A stretch of DNA of 64,000 nt from Agaricus subrufescens (Eukaryota > Basidiomycota > Agaricomycetes > Agaricales > Agaricaceae): assembly GCA_029945375.1 (NCBI GenBank), contig CM057057.1, positions 3,658,001 to 3,722,000 on the forward strand, read 5' to 3'. Position 1 is the first letter of the stretch, and each line of letters begins with the position of its first letter. Made by a program: the position numbers and the translations under genes. Below are positions 1-12,700 of the stretch, one piece after another. The notes under the pieces are model-generated. The model was given only the letters and a program-made list of their open reading frames with translations. It was not told the origin of the DNA and ran no database searches.

Positions 1-159
1 AAGACCCAAGCGTTCCACGACCGCAAGGTGGGACTGGACTACAAAGTGACTGTAAGGATGGTACTGATGGGTTGACAGGTTACTGCGCTCAAGCTTCGCC
101 AAAAGGCCATCTCTGATGCCACGCCATCGTTCCCGCAATTGGCACAGCTTGGCTACTAG
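1..159 (+). CDS. 3' end of an unidentified gene (partial)
   Basis: The window opens in an open frame (KTQAFHDRKVGLDYK) that stops at 73-75 if unspliced. If a very short intron of about 33 nt (GT at 46, AG before 79) is removed, the frame continues for 27 more codons and ends LAQLGY followed by TAG at 157-159. Introns this short are rare in agaricomycetes, so either ending is possible. I recognise no family. The rest of the gene lies left of the window. Confidence 0.3.
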
Positions 160-491
160 GGAGAGGGCTAGGACGGGGTGAGACTGGTATGGTCGACGCT
201 ATGTTACATTACTGCTATGCACATGCTGGAGAAAATATGATATACAAGTCGTGTGTGTGCGTGTATGCGAGTGTGTGTGACGCGAGTCATGGGCCGGGCG
301 TGCGCCGAGGCCGGCCGGGGCTGGGGGCAAAATTGAGAATGAGACACGCCCGCCGCCAGCTGAAGCTCTCACTGCCCACCACCGCCCACCGCCCTCCCCG
401 CCCTCCGCCCACCACCCGCCTCCGTCCTCCGCCCACCGTCCGCCGCCGCCGCCCCACCAATCCCGCCCGTCCCTCCCCCCCCGCCCCCGCC
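160..491. other. Intergenic region with pyrimidine-rich leader
   Basis: No gene is supported here. A GT-rich stretch lies at about 248-282. From about 380 to 490 the plus strand is almost purely C/T with CCGCC and CCACC runs, ending at the start codon of the KH gene. Such C/T-rich leaders are common just upstream of start codons in agaricomycetes. Long open frames across this stretch on both strands are by-products of its base composition. Confidence 0.5.
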
Positions 492-1609
492 ATGCCCTCA
501 GACCAAGGTGAGCCCCTGCCCTGCCCCTGCCCCCGCCTCACCGTCCCCCGCAGCGTCCTCCCAGCCCCTCCCGTTCCCCCTCCAACTCGCCCCCTCCCCA
601 AGACTCCCTTACCCTCCGCGCCCTTGTCAGCACAAAGGACGCAGGCGTCATCATCGGCAAGGCCGGCAAAAACGTCGCTGACCTGCGCGAGCAGACTGGC
701 GTCAAGGCTGGCGTTAGCAAGGTCATCCCCGGCGTCCATGAACGTGTCCTCACCGTCTCCGGCTCCATCGACGCGGTTGCAAAGGCGCGTCCCCCCTTTT
801 TTCTTCGCTTGCATTCCCTGACCTTTATCCCCCAGGCCTATACCCTTATCATCACACAGCTGGTCACCGCTAGTCCCGCCTCTCCCGTCGTCTCGTCCCC
901 ATCCGCTATTCACACTTCCATCCGCCTCCTTATCTCCCACAATCTCATGGGCACCATCATAGGCCGCAGCGGCCTCAAAATCAAGGCCATCCAAGACAAC
1001 TCTGGCGCCCGTATGGTAGCTTCCAAAGAAATGTTGCCTCAATCAACCGAGCGCATTGTCGAGGTCCAGGGCGCCCCTGAGGCGATCGGTCGCGCAGTCG
1101 AGGAAATCGGAAAATGTTTGCTCGAGGACTGGGAGCGGGGCCTTGGCACCGTCCTTTTCCATCCAGGCACCGTAGACGATCGCTCAGGGGGTAATCGTCG
1201 CCAAGGTAGTTATTCTACCTCTCCGCAGTACGGTGCTCAACGCCGTGCCAATGGAGATGGCGGCAACCGCGGTCGCGTCTCACCTCCTGGTTCACCCACC
1301 CACTCCCCAGTTTCCTCCCAACCGCCTGCCAATTTGCGGACGCAAAACATTTCTATTCCTTCTGACATGGTCGGTTGCATCATCGGACGGAGTGGAACGA
1401 AAATTACCGAGATCAGACGACTTTCTGGTTCGAAAATCTCGATTGCAAAAGCTCCACACGACGAGACGGGAGAGCGTATGTTCACGATAGTCGGTACTCC
1501 CGAGGCAAACGAGAAAGCTTTGTTCCTGCTGTACAACCAACTTGAGAGTGAGAAGGAGAGGAGAGTTGGAAGAGAGGCTCAACAACAACAGGAACTCCAG
1601 CAGGAATGA
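492..1609 (+). CDS. Triple KH-domain RNA-binding protein (PCBP/Hek2 type)
   Basis: The product is a predicted single-stranded RNA-binding protein of 323 aa. Three exons (492-507, 603-784, 836-1609) sum to 972 nt. Three KH domains each carry the GxxG loop: IIGKAGKN near residue 20, IIGRSGLK near 105 and IIGRSGTK near 245. A Ser/Gly/Arg-rich linker separates KH2 and KH3, and the C-terminus is Glu/Gln-rich. The family (PCBP, yeast Hek2/Pbp2) acts in mRNA stability, localisation and translation. Intron 1 splices MPSDQ to DSLTLRA. Intron 2 (785-835) begins GCGCGT, so it must be a GC-AG intron; no GT donor keeps the KH1 frame (VAK-AYTLII). The exact orthologue within the KH family is not certain. 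Confidence 0.85.
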
Positions 1610-2132
1610 AGAAGACTCGTTTCCCAGAACCACGAAGATGGAGCCAATTTCTTTTTGCAACCCAGGAATACTCTCGTTGCCAGTCCTCTCTTGGTGCACG
1701 TCCATGTACTCCCCCAATCACAGTATCAATTGACTTTCTTTTACTAAATTCTCTCCTCTGACTCCGCCATTCTTGCCATCCCCCCACACCTGCCAAACGC
1801 AACTTGAGAAAATATGAAACCAAAAAAGAAAAATTACCTGCCTCGTATGTTCTTGATCAATCAACTTTTCTGGCCAATCATCTTCGCTCTTCACCCCACT
1901 TATTGTATGCTTCTCCCGACATCACATTACTGTCTGACGTGTCAAAAGTATTCCACTAGCTTAATTTACTCATTTCGTGTTTCAACTGGGGCAGATATTG
2001 CTGGTTTTTTCGTAGGTTGTTGGTTCGACTACAGACTTTTTGGTACCCTATGAATGTACAGATTTGATCAATCACGTGTCCTGTAGAAATTCATGAATTC
2101 AATTTATCTTGTACCAACGCTATTTTCGCTCG
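1610..2132. other. Intergenic region between KH gene and NUFIP1-like gene
   Basis: This tandem-gene interval should hold the 3' UTR of the KH gene and the promoter of the next gene. I see no conserved reading frame, tRNA or repeat. The T-rich second half is typical of fungal 3' ends. Confidence 0.4.
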
Positions 2133-3493
2133 ATGCCTCCTCCCAACGACGACTCTCGAAACAATCTCGTTGCTGATGTTACAGCCGCCTTGCGTAATCC
2201 TTACCGTCTGAACCAGTTCCAGACACCTTATTCTGCCCACTATGCGAGCGCATATATGCAGTCTCAGCCGGCCCTCTATACCACTCCGGAGGGGTACACT
2301 TTGTCGTCAACGTTCAACCCACGAGTGGTAGCACATAGTTCTCAACGTCCAGGTGGACATCCATCGGGCCGCGGTCGAGGCCGGGGCCAAGGTCATAGAC
2401 CTCAGACTGGATCTGCTCCCCACCACCATGTCCAACACGGTAGCTCATGGTACAAGCCAGGAAATGCTCGATGTACCTATCAGGGTTGTTACTTCAGTGG
2501 CTCTCCAAAATCGGTCGAAATACACATGATGGACCGCCATCTTATCTATCCTCCCGGCTGGGACAAAACTAAAAAACAGTCCGACTGGGATGCCGACCCA
2601 AGCTTGAAGGGGTGTGTTTGTATACATTCACCCACACAGTGAGATAAGACTGATTGGCTTGCAATAATCCATAGGAAAATTGTGCCTATTCAGGGAACAT
2701 CACTGGTTCTCAATACTCCAGAGGCACTTGATGCCTGGATAGCTGAACGTAGAAAAAGATGGCCGACGGCTGAACGGGTCAAGGAGAAAAGTGTCAGAAT
2801 GGAGGAGGCTATTGCTCGTGGCCAGCTTCCTCCTATGACCAGCAATTCCAGGGGTAAAAAGAGGCGACACGAAGAAGAACATGACTCTCAGCGGTCTGGA
2901 AAACGCTTTCACAATGAGTTTAAACGAGGGCCGAGGCCTCGAACACAACCAACGACTCCCACAACAACTCCGGCTGTACCTCTACCTTCACCAGCCGCTA
3001 CGGTATCGTCCGTGGTTCTCGCGTCGGCCGCGCAATCTCTGGGTGAAGAAGTTTCTAAGGAAGAGGGTGATGATGATGAAAATGATGAAACACCCGAAGT
3101 TTTATCTTCGAAAAAACCAACTGCTGGCAGTGACGCTGCAGACGAAGCCACGATTACCGAAGAGAAGGCAGCAGAACCCCCCAAGGCTTCACAGACTGCG
3201 TACAAAATTCCTAGAAAAAAGGAGCCGAGACTCCCTCCCCGTAACCCCTTTGCATCACGGCCGGCACTTCTTCGAAATGTTCGTTATTTTTTATACTGCT
3301 TCTTTACACTTGCTAACTCCTTTCCTAGCTCTTATTACCAGAAATCCGCATAACGGTTTCTAACTTATCACAAGCGATACGGTTTATAGTGGATAATGAT
3401 TTCCTTCGAGACGTCGAGCTCAAACCAGGCCAAGCAAACAACGGTTTAATTGAAGTGCTGGAGCCCGGTGCACAAACTGACCTCAAAGATTAA
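2133..3493 (+). CDS. NUFIP1/Rsa1-like box C/D snoRNP assembly factor
   Basis: Exons 2133-2611, 2675-3278 and 3329-3493 sum to 1248 nt (415 aa). The N-terminal part is disordered and RG-rich (GRGRGRGQG). A C2H2 finger follows (CTYQGC then HMMDRH, about residues 110-135). Next comes the signature NUFIP1 segment LVLNTPEALDAWIAERRKRW with a basic stretch after it (about 165-215), and an acidic/Pro-rich linker. The C-terminal block RPALLRNLLLPEIR... and RFIVDNDFL resembles the conserved C-terminal segment of the family. NUFIP1/Rsa1 scaffolds Snu13/15.5K and the R2TP complex during box C/D snoRNP assembly in the nucleus. The first in-frame ATG after the T-rich leader was chosen as start. The intron 1 junction restores the conserved GKIVPIQGT. 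Confidence 0.85.
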
Positions 3494-3521
3494 GCATTAT
3501 TAATAACCTAATACATACTTT

Positions 3522-6500
3522 TCACTCCCTACTACTGCCGTCGCTTCCTGAGTCACTGCCGCCTTCAACTCCATCCATATCGGCCGGGTCTACAGCTAGT
3601 TCTCGTTGGGTTACTTCGAAACCAAGTGCCTGGAGACCAGTTCCGATCTCCTCAGCCTTCGAAGGAGCTGTGACTACGATCGCGACCGAGGACGATGGAT
3701 CAAACAGGGGCAAGAAGTACTTTCTGAGGGTTTCGAGGATGTCCTGTTTGGTAATGGCTTGATATTTGTCCAGAAGTTCCACATTATGGTTCTGCGTCAC
3801 GCCTTTGAATGCTTGATTGATAAACGAGCTTATTGCCTAACCCATGATCAGTCGCAGGTATTAACATCAACTGTTGGAAAAAAACTTACAGCACGTCCAG
3901 GTGTCGAGATTCCTTTCGTCACGCTATACACCATACTGCTTTTGGCAGAATCAATGAGGGTTTGGTCGAGTTCGATCTAGAGGAAAACGAGGATGAGATA
4001 GATCTTCTCGACATCTTAACATATGCCTACCGTGCCGTCGACTAGACCTCTAACGACCTTGGAAGCTTCCTCGAGAGCGGCCAAGCTGTTTGAGCTCTAA
4101 ACAATCTGTCAGAGCTGAGAAAATATGACTATAGATAAAACGCACCCTATATAAACTAAAGGACAGCAGCCCCGCCTCAACATCGAGGTTTACATATGCG
4201 CCATAAGCGAGTCCAGAACCACGGATATAATTCTGTAGATCGACGCTCATGAGATTTTATAATCTCAGAATTCATGGTCTCTTGACTTACCCAGAGATAA
4301 CTTTCTGTGGCATTCAGAACTTCCATGGCTACTCTGATAGCAGGATGTTCCGCATGGCCAAACCCTGATATCGTTTTGGTAGAGTGCATGACAAAGGAAC
4401 TCTCAATAGTTGGCAATTTCATGACGACGGCCTGAGCATAAGATCAGTAAAAACTAAATTTATTTGGAAGGAACATGCGCAAGACCTTTTTGACAGGGTT
4501 GCTGCCTAACTGGCTCAGTGTGTCCCTAGTAAGAGCCACTGGAGCTAGAGGAGCAGGCTACATAACCTCAGGACGAGTGTGTATAAAGCGGCTAGATCAG
4601 CTTACCAGTAAGATATTGCCAAAGTATTTTGCCCAGGTGCTACGGGGTTCCTTGAGCCGCAGGACGTCACCGGTGACGGAGAAACGGACGCCGGATGGAT
4701 CCGTGACTGTTGAAGAAAGACCGTCTAAGACTAGGTAGAGGACACATAAGACGACTGCTTACTATATCTCCTGATCTGTTCGAAAGTCGCAATGACCTTA
4801 TCTGGATTGGATTGCAGTTCCTGAGCCAAGGAGGGTATGAACTCCATCTGATTGAGAACACTATTTGCACGGGAGGTATTCTTGTCCCCGAAAACAGTGG
4901 ACATCCACAAGGAATCAAGCATATTGTTTCCATCTCGTTTGAGTTCTGGGAGTGTTTGTTGGATTTTGGCGACAGTCACTTGAAGTCTAGAGATACTAAA
5001 CACAAGGCCAGGAGAGGAAATGGTAGTAGGCTAACCTCTCTTTATCGAACACAGAACCGTAAACAAGGTCCCTCAACCAGGAGATAGCCTTCTCATAAGA
5101 GGAGAGTTCGACCTTGATGCTGATTCTGAAATTCTCAGTAAATGCTTCTGAAAAACCAAAGCCCGCGTCGTATGAGACAGTCTCGTCATCAAGTTGATCC
5201 ACCACTTGCTCGTGGGTCAGTCTTTCCCCAGCCTGACGGACGATGGGAAGGGAGAAGAAACTCGAGAGATATGTTGAGAGGTAGCTACAAAATGTCAGTA
5301 CCATCCATTGGGTAGCTTATAATTTGACTTACGGACGGAGATTATCTGGAAGGTTAGCAAAAGAAAAGTATGCATGAACAACGACAAAATCGGACTAGAA
5401 AAAGGTGTTGTGAATACATCATACAGACTAATGAAACGATATCTTTACCTTCACACTATCGTACTCAACGAAGAATGGGAGAGGAGAGCCATCGTCTTCT
5501 ATAACTTTTCGGAGTTCCGGGGATTGAGCAATAGAAGTGAATGGCTTTCTCCCTGTTCCAGGCTCCTGAAGACTTTGTACAGGTATCCAGGAAATGCTCT
5601 TCACATCGGGCACAGGGAAAGATGTCAAAACTTCCTTCGGAATGGGCTTACTGTTCTCTGCCTTCGAGCTCTCTAGAAGAGCCGCCGCTTTCTTCAAGCC
5701 CTCCGGACCGAGAGTCTCGACTTGTTTGGCGATCCTATCTGTTTCATTTTTTTCGATGCGTTCGGCAAGTTCGGCAGATGGTTTTCCAAGTACAGTGACG
5801 GCTGGTTGGTCAATATAATACCTAATAGAGTGAGTGACAATTCTGCGGTAATCATAGCCAACCTACTTTTGGAGTAATTCACCCCATCGTTTGCTATCCC
5901 ACGTGCGAAGTTGAGCATATTGGTTAATATCATCCATAGCAGCCGGGAGATCTGATCCATCGGGTGCACCGTAGAGGAAATCCGCGATGAGTACCTCAGA
6001 GAATGTATCGCCTTTGCCCGATTCGAGTCGACTTCGCAGCTAGATTGAAATGAGAATTATTACGAAATCAGCTAGCAATAGATTTACTTGTCGTTCTTCC
6101 CTGTTGATGACCATCTGCATCCGGGACATGTCAATGCCATTGTCTACGATGCGTTTGAGACTGGCTTTAAGCCTGTTTTCAAAACCATCGAGATTTTCCA
6201 CCGGTACAGAGCCAATATAGATAGGCAGATTGACACGCGTTGCGCGGACGTTCTCGTCAAAGTAGATATATGTACTATTAAAGAGGTTAACAAACGGCAT
6301 CTAAAGTCACGAGATGCCACCTACCAGAGGGGCGATTCGGTTTCCACGTATTCCTTAGTGAGAGGGGCAGTTGCAGACGATGTCAGATACGTCCCAAGGA
6401 TGTCTAGTGCCTGCGATCGGGATAAGTAACTTTGTCGGAGGACTCGTTAAGGGCTGCTCACCCTTCGCTCGAGAAACTCGGTGGGAGCCGGGCCAAGGAA

Positions 6501-7884
6501 GCTGATAGTCAGCTCACCAACACCTAGTGACGGTTAGCTTCTATCCTAATTCACGATTTTTTTTCTCACTTTCGTCCTGCTCCGGAAATTCGACGATCTC
6601 TTTGACTGGCTTTGGCGCAGGGACCCTGTGAGCGCTCGGAGTCTCCAAGAAAGGACGCTTCCAGCCGGGCGGTCGAGAACCTTTGTCTTGACCGTGGGCA
6701 ATAATTCGGGGCTCGACGTGGTTTTGCACGACGTCGAGTAGAGAAGCCGTTCCACTGGGGAGCCTGCCCGTAACTATTAGGGACAAATTATGAGGAACAT
6801 AGTAGGTGCCATGATATTGTCGGACTAGGCGCCAGTTAGAGATGATTGCAGATCGATTATCATGACATAAGACACTTACTTTGTTCAGCGGTCAGGCGAC
6901 GAAGGGCTTCCATAAGGCCACCAGTTTCGCTACGGTAAGCACTTCCGGGCGGATCTAGTAGTTGCTGTGCTCTTGAGAGACGTCAAAATGGGTTTGAACG
7001 CATGGAAACTCTGAGCAACACACCGAAGAGCCATGAGATCGGCAGAGGTGTTCTCGCGGCCTTGCATTTCACTGTATACCACACCAGAGTTTTGACCCTG
7101 TCCGTTTATATGATGGACCTGGCAAGGGTGTCAGTATGAAGTTAGTGGCGCTGTCTGAGAGACGTTGACCTCTGTAACATAACTACACAACTCGGATGAG
7201 AATCAACGTTGCTTCGAGGAGGGAAAGTGGACTCACGCCGCATCCGTGATAGTAGGGTAGAGGATATGATCGACATATATTGGAAGTAGTTGGAGGAAGC
7301 CTTGTTCGCCAGCAGTAGAGATTGTGTAGGCAGTATGGTCGGTATCCGTCCAAGCGTTAGTACCATTGGAGAAACCACGATTAGCAAGAAGATCGAGAAC
7401 GCCTTTGTGAGGATATTTCTCAGAGCCCATGAAAACCAAGCTGGAGGGCTATGAGATGGGTAGAGGATAGGAAAACGGACTACGGACTGCTCTAGAGTGT
7501 GGGGACATCCAGAATCATCGAAAACTGAATAATCAAAGAGAGTAAGGTGGCGAGGTGTTGGGTGCGGCGGGGTCCTCACTCTCGGTTGCGACTACGAAAT
7601 AACCATTGACGATGGGGGCTAAGGGGATAAATTGAAGAGATGGTGAGAGAGAAGGGGCGGAGAGACTCACCGTCATAGTCCATGTGGACGACGGAGAGGC
7701 CAGTTTTGCGGCTCCTCCATTTCGAGAGGACGAGATCGGTGTAATCGAGGTTGACGCGGCGGACGAGGTCGAAGTTGCCGCGGGAGATGGACATGGATGC
7801 GGTCCGGGCGTGCTGAATCCGGAAGGGGGCAGAAAAGGGAAAGCGGGGGGCGGCCTGTCTTCCGAGAGTCAGCAGCCGTAGCAT
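3522..7884 (-). CDS. M16 family zinc metallopeptidase (YOL098C/Sdd3-like)
   Basis: This is a large inverzincin-type protease, fragmented by many introns. Fragments read FDLVRRVNLDYTDLVLSKW, RKTGLSVVHMDYDG, then APIVNGYFVVATE-IFDDSGCPHTLEH-LVFMGSEKYPHKG, DTDHTAYTISTAGEQGFLQL, GQNSGVVYSEMQGRENTSA, and end in an acidic/Ser tail. This order matches the fungal family of yeast YOL098C, relatives of presequence protease and insulysin. The HxxEH zinc motif is intact only after splicing: the second His codon is split by a 47-nt intron (7441-7487). The first ATG (7884) gives an Arg-rich, acid-free N-terminus (MLRLLTLGRQAAPRF) that could be a mitochondrial presequence. A second Met at 7794 matches the usual family start. 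The gene is divergent from NGL2, with 44 bp between the two ATGs. Confidence 0.85.
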
Positions 7885-7928
7885 CCTCCGGGGCGCGTGG
7901 CTGTCCAAGGCCAACAAAACGAAGTCAC

Positions 7929-9615
7929 ATGTCCATGGCCTCCCTCGCCGCTTACCGCCCCTCCCCAGCCGATCTCGCGAAAAGGGCCGCCCGCCTCCAA
8001 AAGCGCCTCGCCAACCAGGACCAGGCCGCCCCCTCCGCGATCATCCAACGCCCTTGGATCCCCGTCCCGTCGCCCCTCTCAGCCGCGCAGAACCGCGCGT
8101 GCATCAAGGTCTTTACATGGAATGCAAGTCTCGACAGTTTCTGGTCTCCTTTACATCCCTAACGCGCCCCCCAGCTTCTCGCGCAAATTCTAGTCCGTAT
8201 GTCAGCCGCAACCCTCTCAAGCGTGAACAGCTTCATCCAACCGTCCTCCAGGAAGAGAGCTTTTCCCCACCAGCGACTGTCTAAAGGCCGCACAGAGGGA
8301 AAGGATGCTCAAGGACGAATTGCTATCCACAGACGCTGACATCCTCTGTCTTCAGGCATGTCATTCTCAAACTCCTCACTATCCTGCCGCTCACTGATGA
8401 ACCACAGGAAGTAGATCGCCTTGAAAAGGTCCTCCCCATCCTCGACAAGGCCGGCTACTCTCACAGATATGCCGCCGGTAAAGGCAAAAAGCACGGGTGC
8501 TTGATCGCCTTCAAGAGGCAGCGTCTCGAACAAGTCCACGAACGAGTCGTCTTCTACGACGAGCACACCGTTCGGAACGCGGTCAGCGAGCGAGCGCAAC
8601 ACGGGCATAGTTTTAGAACGAGAAACATTGGTTTAATTTTGGCCTTGCGTTTCCTAAATGAACCTACTAACGGCATCATTGTTGCCACCACTCATTTGTT
8701 TTGGCATCCCAAGTGGGTTCTCTTCTCAGCCTCATCTATAAATTCACTGACCAAGTCACAGATATGCCTATGAACGAGCCAGGTAACCACAATCATGACT
8801 TTTATCACTGAACCCTTCTCAACATGAAACCGTCAGACAAGCTGGTATACTCATCAGAGAGGTTGCCGACTTGCAAAAAATCAAAACTGCCGAAAGTTGG
8901 CCGTGCATCATTGCTGGAGGTACCCAATTCTTCATCATCTTCTGTGGCGCATCATGATACTTACCCCCTTGACAGATTTTAACAGTACACCCAATGATGC
9001 AACATACAGCCTTCTGACGGGTCAACCTCTGACTGATCATCACAGAGATAACCTCTCTCATTCACGTGTCACTCACGTTTCAGTTGATCCTACGGTTCCA
9101 AAATCCCCTCTTAACTCTGCCGAAGAGGAAGACGGATCTGAAGAAACCGACCCTGACAGGGTCATAACTAATGCACGTAGCGCAACCGAAGCGGATGGCC
9201 TGTTAAACGACACCGAGCTCGTTTCTTTGTTCGCTCAAGGACATACTTTCCGAAGCGCATACGACGAAGGACTGTCACGAGTCAAGTCTGATTTCCCTCA
9301 CATCCCCCTGTACGGCGCGCGTGCACTTCTACCCACTACGCAGCCAGGATTCCATGAACCCTCTTACACATCCTATACGCATTACTGGAAGTCTGTTTTA
9401 GGTGAGTTACAAATCCCCACCATTGCAACCATCTTAATGAATAACGCAATCAAGATTACATATTTTTCACCTCACCTCACCACCAGTCCCTAAGTGTCAC
9501 AGGCCTCTTGGCTCCGCATCGTACTGAAGATTTTGGCAACGGCCTCCCTTTGAATAATGTTTGTGCCAGTGATCATATCTCCCTCGCTGCAGAACTTTCC
9601 TGGAATACAGAGTAA
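7929..9615 (+). CDS. Ngl2-like endonuclease/exonuclease/phosphatase RNA exonuclease
   Basis: The product is a CCR4-type EEP-fold protein. Motifs in order: FTWN-LLAQILVRRELFPTS, ILCLQEVDR (catalytic Glu), ATTHLFWHPKYAYERARQ, IIAGDFNSTP (catalytic Asp/Asn), YTHYWKSVLDYIFF and the terminal CASDHISLAAEL (catalytic Asp-His). The family partner is yeast Ngl2, a nuclease that trims the 3' end of 5.8S rRNA. Exons include 7929-8123, 8175-8196 (22 nt) and one starting 8252; the gene ends at TAA 9613-9615. An acidic low-complexity insert lies before the last third. Two introns (8124-8174 and one starting about 8356) use GC donors; both are forced because the only nearby GT alternatives break the frame. 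Divergent from the M16 peptidase. Confidence 0.88.
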
Positions 9616-9740
9616 AAACACATTAGAAATGTCATTAACGTAGAAACCATGTCAAAAGCACAATATGGGTATGACAGCTATTCGAAGCTTAAAGCTCTAT
9701 GATTATTAAAAGAAGCCCAAAAAGCACCTGAATCAAACTA

Positions 9741-12700
9741 CTATTTAGAACGATCCGAGCCTGCTAAAAGACTATCAAAAAGACCTCCAGCTGAATTTTC
9801 ATTCCTCAGCTGGATCATGTAAATGACGCCCGTCCTCGCTCCGTTGTCACTAAGCTCAATAGCAACACCCGTCTTCCCTACACGTTCAACGCCATCCGTC
9901 AATACGATAGTCGAGACAAGAATGGTCTTATTCTTGTCCTCTCCTTCAACAACCAACTGTTTGATATTGGTCACATCTTGACGGTACAATTTAAGCTTGC
10001 CCGATCCCAGGGATTTCCACTGCGCATGTTGCTGCTGTAGGAAAACCTTACACTTCATCTGTGCAGAAACCGTCGATGTCAGAGGACCCGTGACTTGTGG
10101 GGGGGTTTCAGCGACCGGAGATCCAGGGGGACTGGGTGCATCGAACGATGACTCAAGCACAGAAGTAGATCGAACATTAGCAGAAGGCAACAATGGGTGA
10201 GACGGGAGCGCAGGGAGACTTGCAAAAGAACCGTTGCGCGACACCGAAGGACTGAACCCATTGGGTAATGATGGCAATGGCGGGGCGGGTAGTGGCTGGT
10301 CATATTGAGAGGGCTGGGGACCGAAAGAACGCGGCGATGGTGTCTTGTTTGCTCCGGGATTTTGCATTTGTGATCCAGGAGGTGGGAAATTCTGAGGGCC
10401 TGCAGGTGGTCCGTAAGGCGATCTCGGTGGGCCGTTCGGAGGTCCACCATGCGCTGGGTATGGGTGACGGGGAAATCCACCTGGCACGGGACCATTTGCT
10501 ATCTGCGTAAGAGGTGGACGTGGCATATGTCCATGCATCATGTGTGGAGGTGTCATAGAATGTGGTGGGGGGCTCATTGGGTGTGGTGGAGGGCCCGTTT
10601 GGTGCGGTGGAGGACTCATTGGGTGTGGTGGAGGACCCATTGGGTGCGGTGGAGGGCCCATTTGGTGCGGTGGAGGGCCCGTTTGGTGCGGTGGAGGACT
10701 CATTTGGTGCGGTGGAGGACTCATTGGATGTGGGGAAGGCCCCATTGAGTGCGGAGGTCCTATGGGATGAGGTGGTGGACTCCTGGAATGCAACACCGAG
10801 CGTTCCATATGAGGAGGGGTTTGCTGGCCATGACCAGGAGGTCCACGCGGAGGCAACGCGGTAAAGCTTGAACCTCGCGCAGGAGGATTATTTGAGAATG
10901 CTCGTGGTGGCTGTATTTCTCCAGCCGCAGACAAGCTGGAGTGAGGGGAAGGTGTTCCGACAGGTGGTGAAGGGCCATCCATTCGCAATCGATTCATGTT
11001 CTCAACCAAATTATTGTCCGAGGGCGGCCTAGCAGAAGCTCCAGGTGGATTGTGTATGTCTGAGTTCTGAGGCGATGCAACTCGTGAGATAGGCGAAGCC
11101 CGACTTGAGTCAGGTGGATCTGTACGATTCAGGAACATAGGATTGATGGGAGGTACAGGAGGTGGTGGGCTTTTTGCAGGAGGAGGTACTAAAAAAGTCC
11201 ATTTATAAGTCTGATAAGCGGGATGTGTCAAAAGATGACTTGCATGATGATGAAAATTCAATGCACTCTTTGAGGTGCCTGGTAAACGAAATGCGACATT
11301 CTGCAGAAGGAAATTCAATCGTAAGAAATTCTTTGCGCATGATCGCGACTTGGAGAGCATTTCCTGAAGATTGTCTGTAAGCAAGCCGGACAAACGGTTC
11401 AAATAGACAAACCTTGTCCTTCTTCGGTGATGCGAAGAACCTTACCGGCAAGGGGGGGATAAGACAACCACATGTTAAATCCTTCTGTTGAATGCAGGGC
11501 CAGCTCTTCGGGAGACATCCTATCGCACAGCAAAAACAAGTCAGACAATATAAAAATATGCGCCTGAGAGTGGACAATTTCTTCGGTCCCGTGTCTTGGC
11601 ACGAAACGCATGACGGCGTTAGTCGAAAATTGGACTTCACGGGTAAAGGTCAGCGTTGGTGGGTTCATATGCAAGTTGACAACCTGAAAAGAGAGCACAA
11701 TAAGGTCAACAGAGAAAAAGAAAAAAGAAAGAAGAAAACTTACCTTTGGTTTGAGAGTAAAGATATCCATTGTACGGTCGGTTTTCAGACGGGCCTCGAG
11801 GTCAGATAGAGACATGGGCTGTGTAGAATTCCCATTGATCTTTGTGGTCGCCTCAGATGTCTGGTTCCTATGATTCAATTGAGTAAATTATTTCCGAAAA
11901 TCACACAAGAAGGCATACCCCTCCGAAATCCCTCTCTCGGGTGGAGAACTTGCATCACTCTCGAGCGCCGGTTGAGTATCGGTGGCAGAAATAGCAGGAG
12001 GAAGTACAGTAGGAGGATCTTTGGATCTTGTATCAATAACGACTTCGTCTCCAGAACCAGCTGCAGGAGCGGTAGGAGGAAGTACGGGAGGAAGATCTTT
12101 GGACCTTGTATCAATAACAACTTCGTCCTCAGGACCAGCTGCAGAAGGATGAGATGTCTCTGGCGATCCAGCAAGGATAGTGCTCCTTGATTCTACGACC
12201 CCGACGAGAAACTCTAATGTATCTAGTGCACCAACAAGTAAACGGTGGTCACTCCGTCCGGGTTCTGTTGTTTTGAGGAGACGATTGTAAAGCTTTTTGT
12301 AATATTTTAGTCGAGCTTTGGGAAGTAAAAAGAGTTCATCTAGAGACCAGGTTCCAGAAATTGATGAGGGAGGAGGAGGGTAAGTCGCAGAGAAAGCCTG
12401 GAGTGCTGGTGCCAGCTTCGGATTGGATTGAACAGGCTCCCAAATGTCGAAACCAGAACTGAATTTTGTACAGTAGGTAGTGTACGGCGTTTTGAGATCA
12501 TCGATCTTTTCCCCCATAACGAGTGACTTTAAATAAAGCATCGAGTCATCAGAATAACAACATACCCATCGCATCAAAAGATCTCCGAGTGCTTTGGGTG
12601 ACGACGGGTTGGTACCTATTTCCTTGAGTTTCTGCATAGCAACCGCATGTCAATTTGCTGAGCTGGATGTTCACCCAATGAAGCCTCACCGCGTAGAGCC

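Noticed and set aside
287..1042. 251-codon open frame on the minus strand over the KH gene
   Set aside because: It is the antisense of the C/T-rich leader and KH1/KH2 exons. It is Gly/Arg-rich from base composition and lacks any domain, whereas the plus strand encodes clear KH motifs.
7441..7520. Apparent loss of the second zinc ligand (HTLEQ) in the M16 peptidase
   Set aside because: It is resolved by a 47-nt intron splitting the His codon; the spliced motif is HTLEH.
10449..10770. Gly/Cys- and Trp-rich open frames on the plus strand resembling cysteine-rich secreted proteins
   Set aside because: They are antisense shadows of the Pro/His coding repeat of the Rho GEF.
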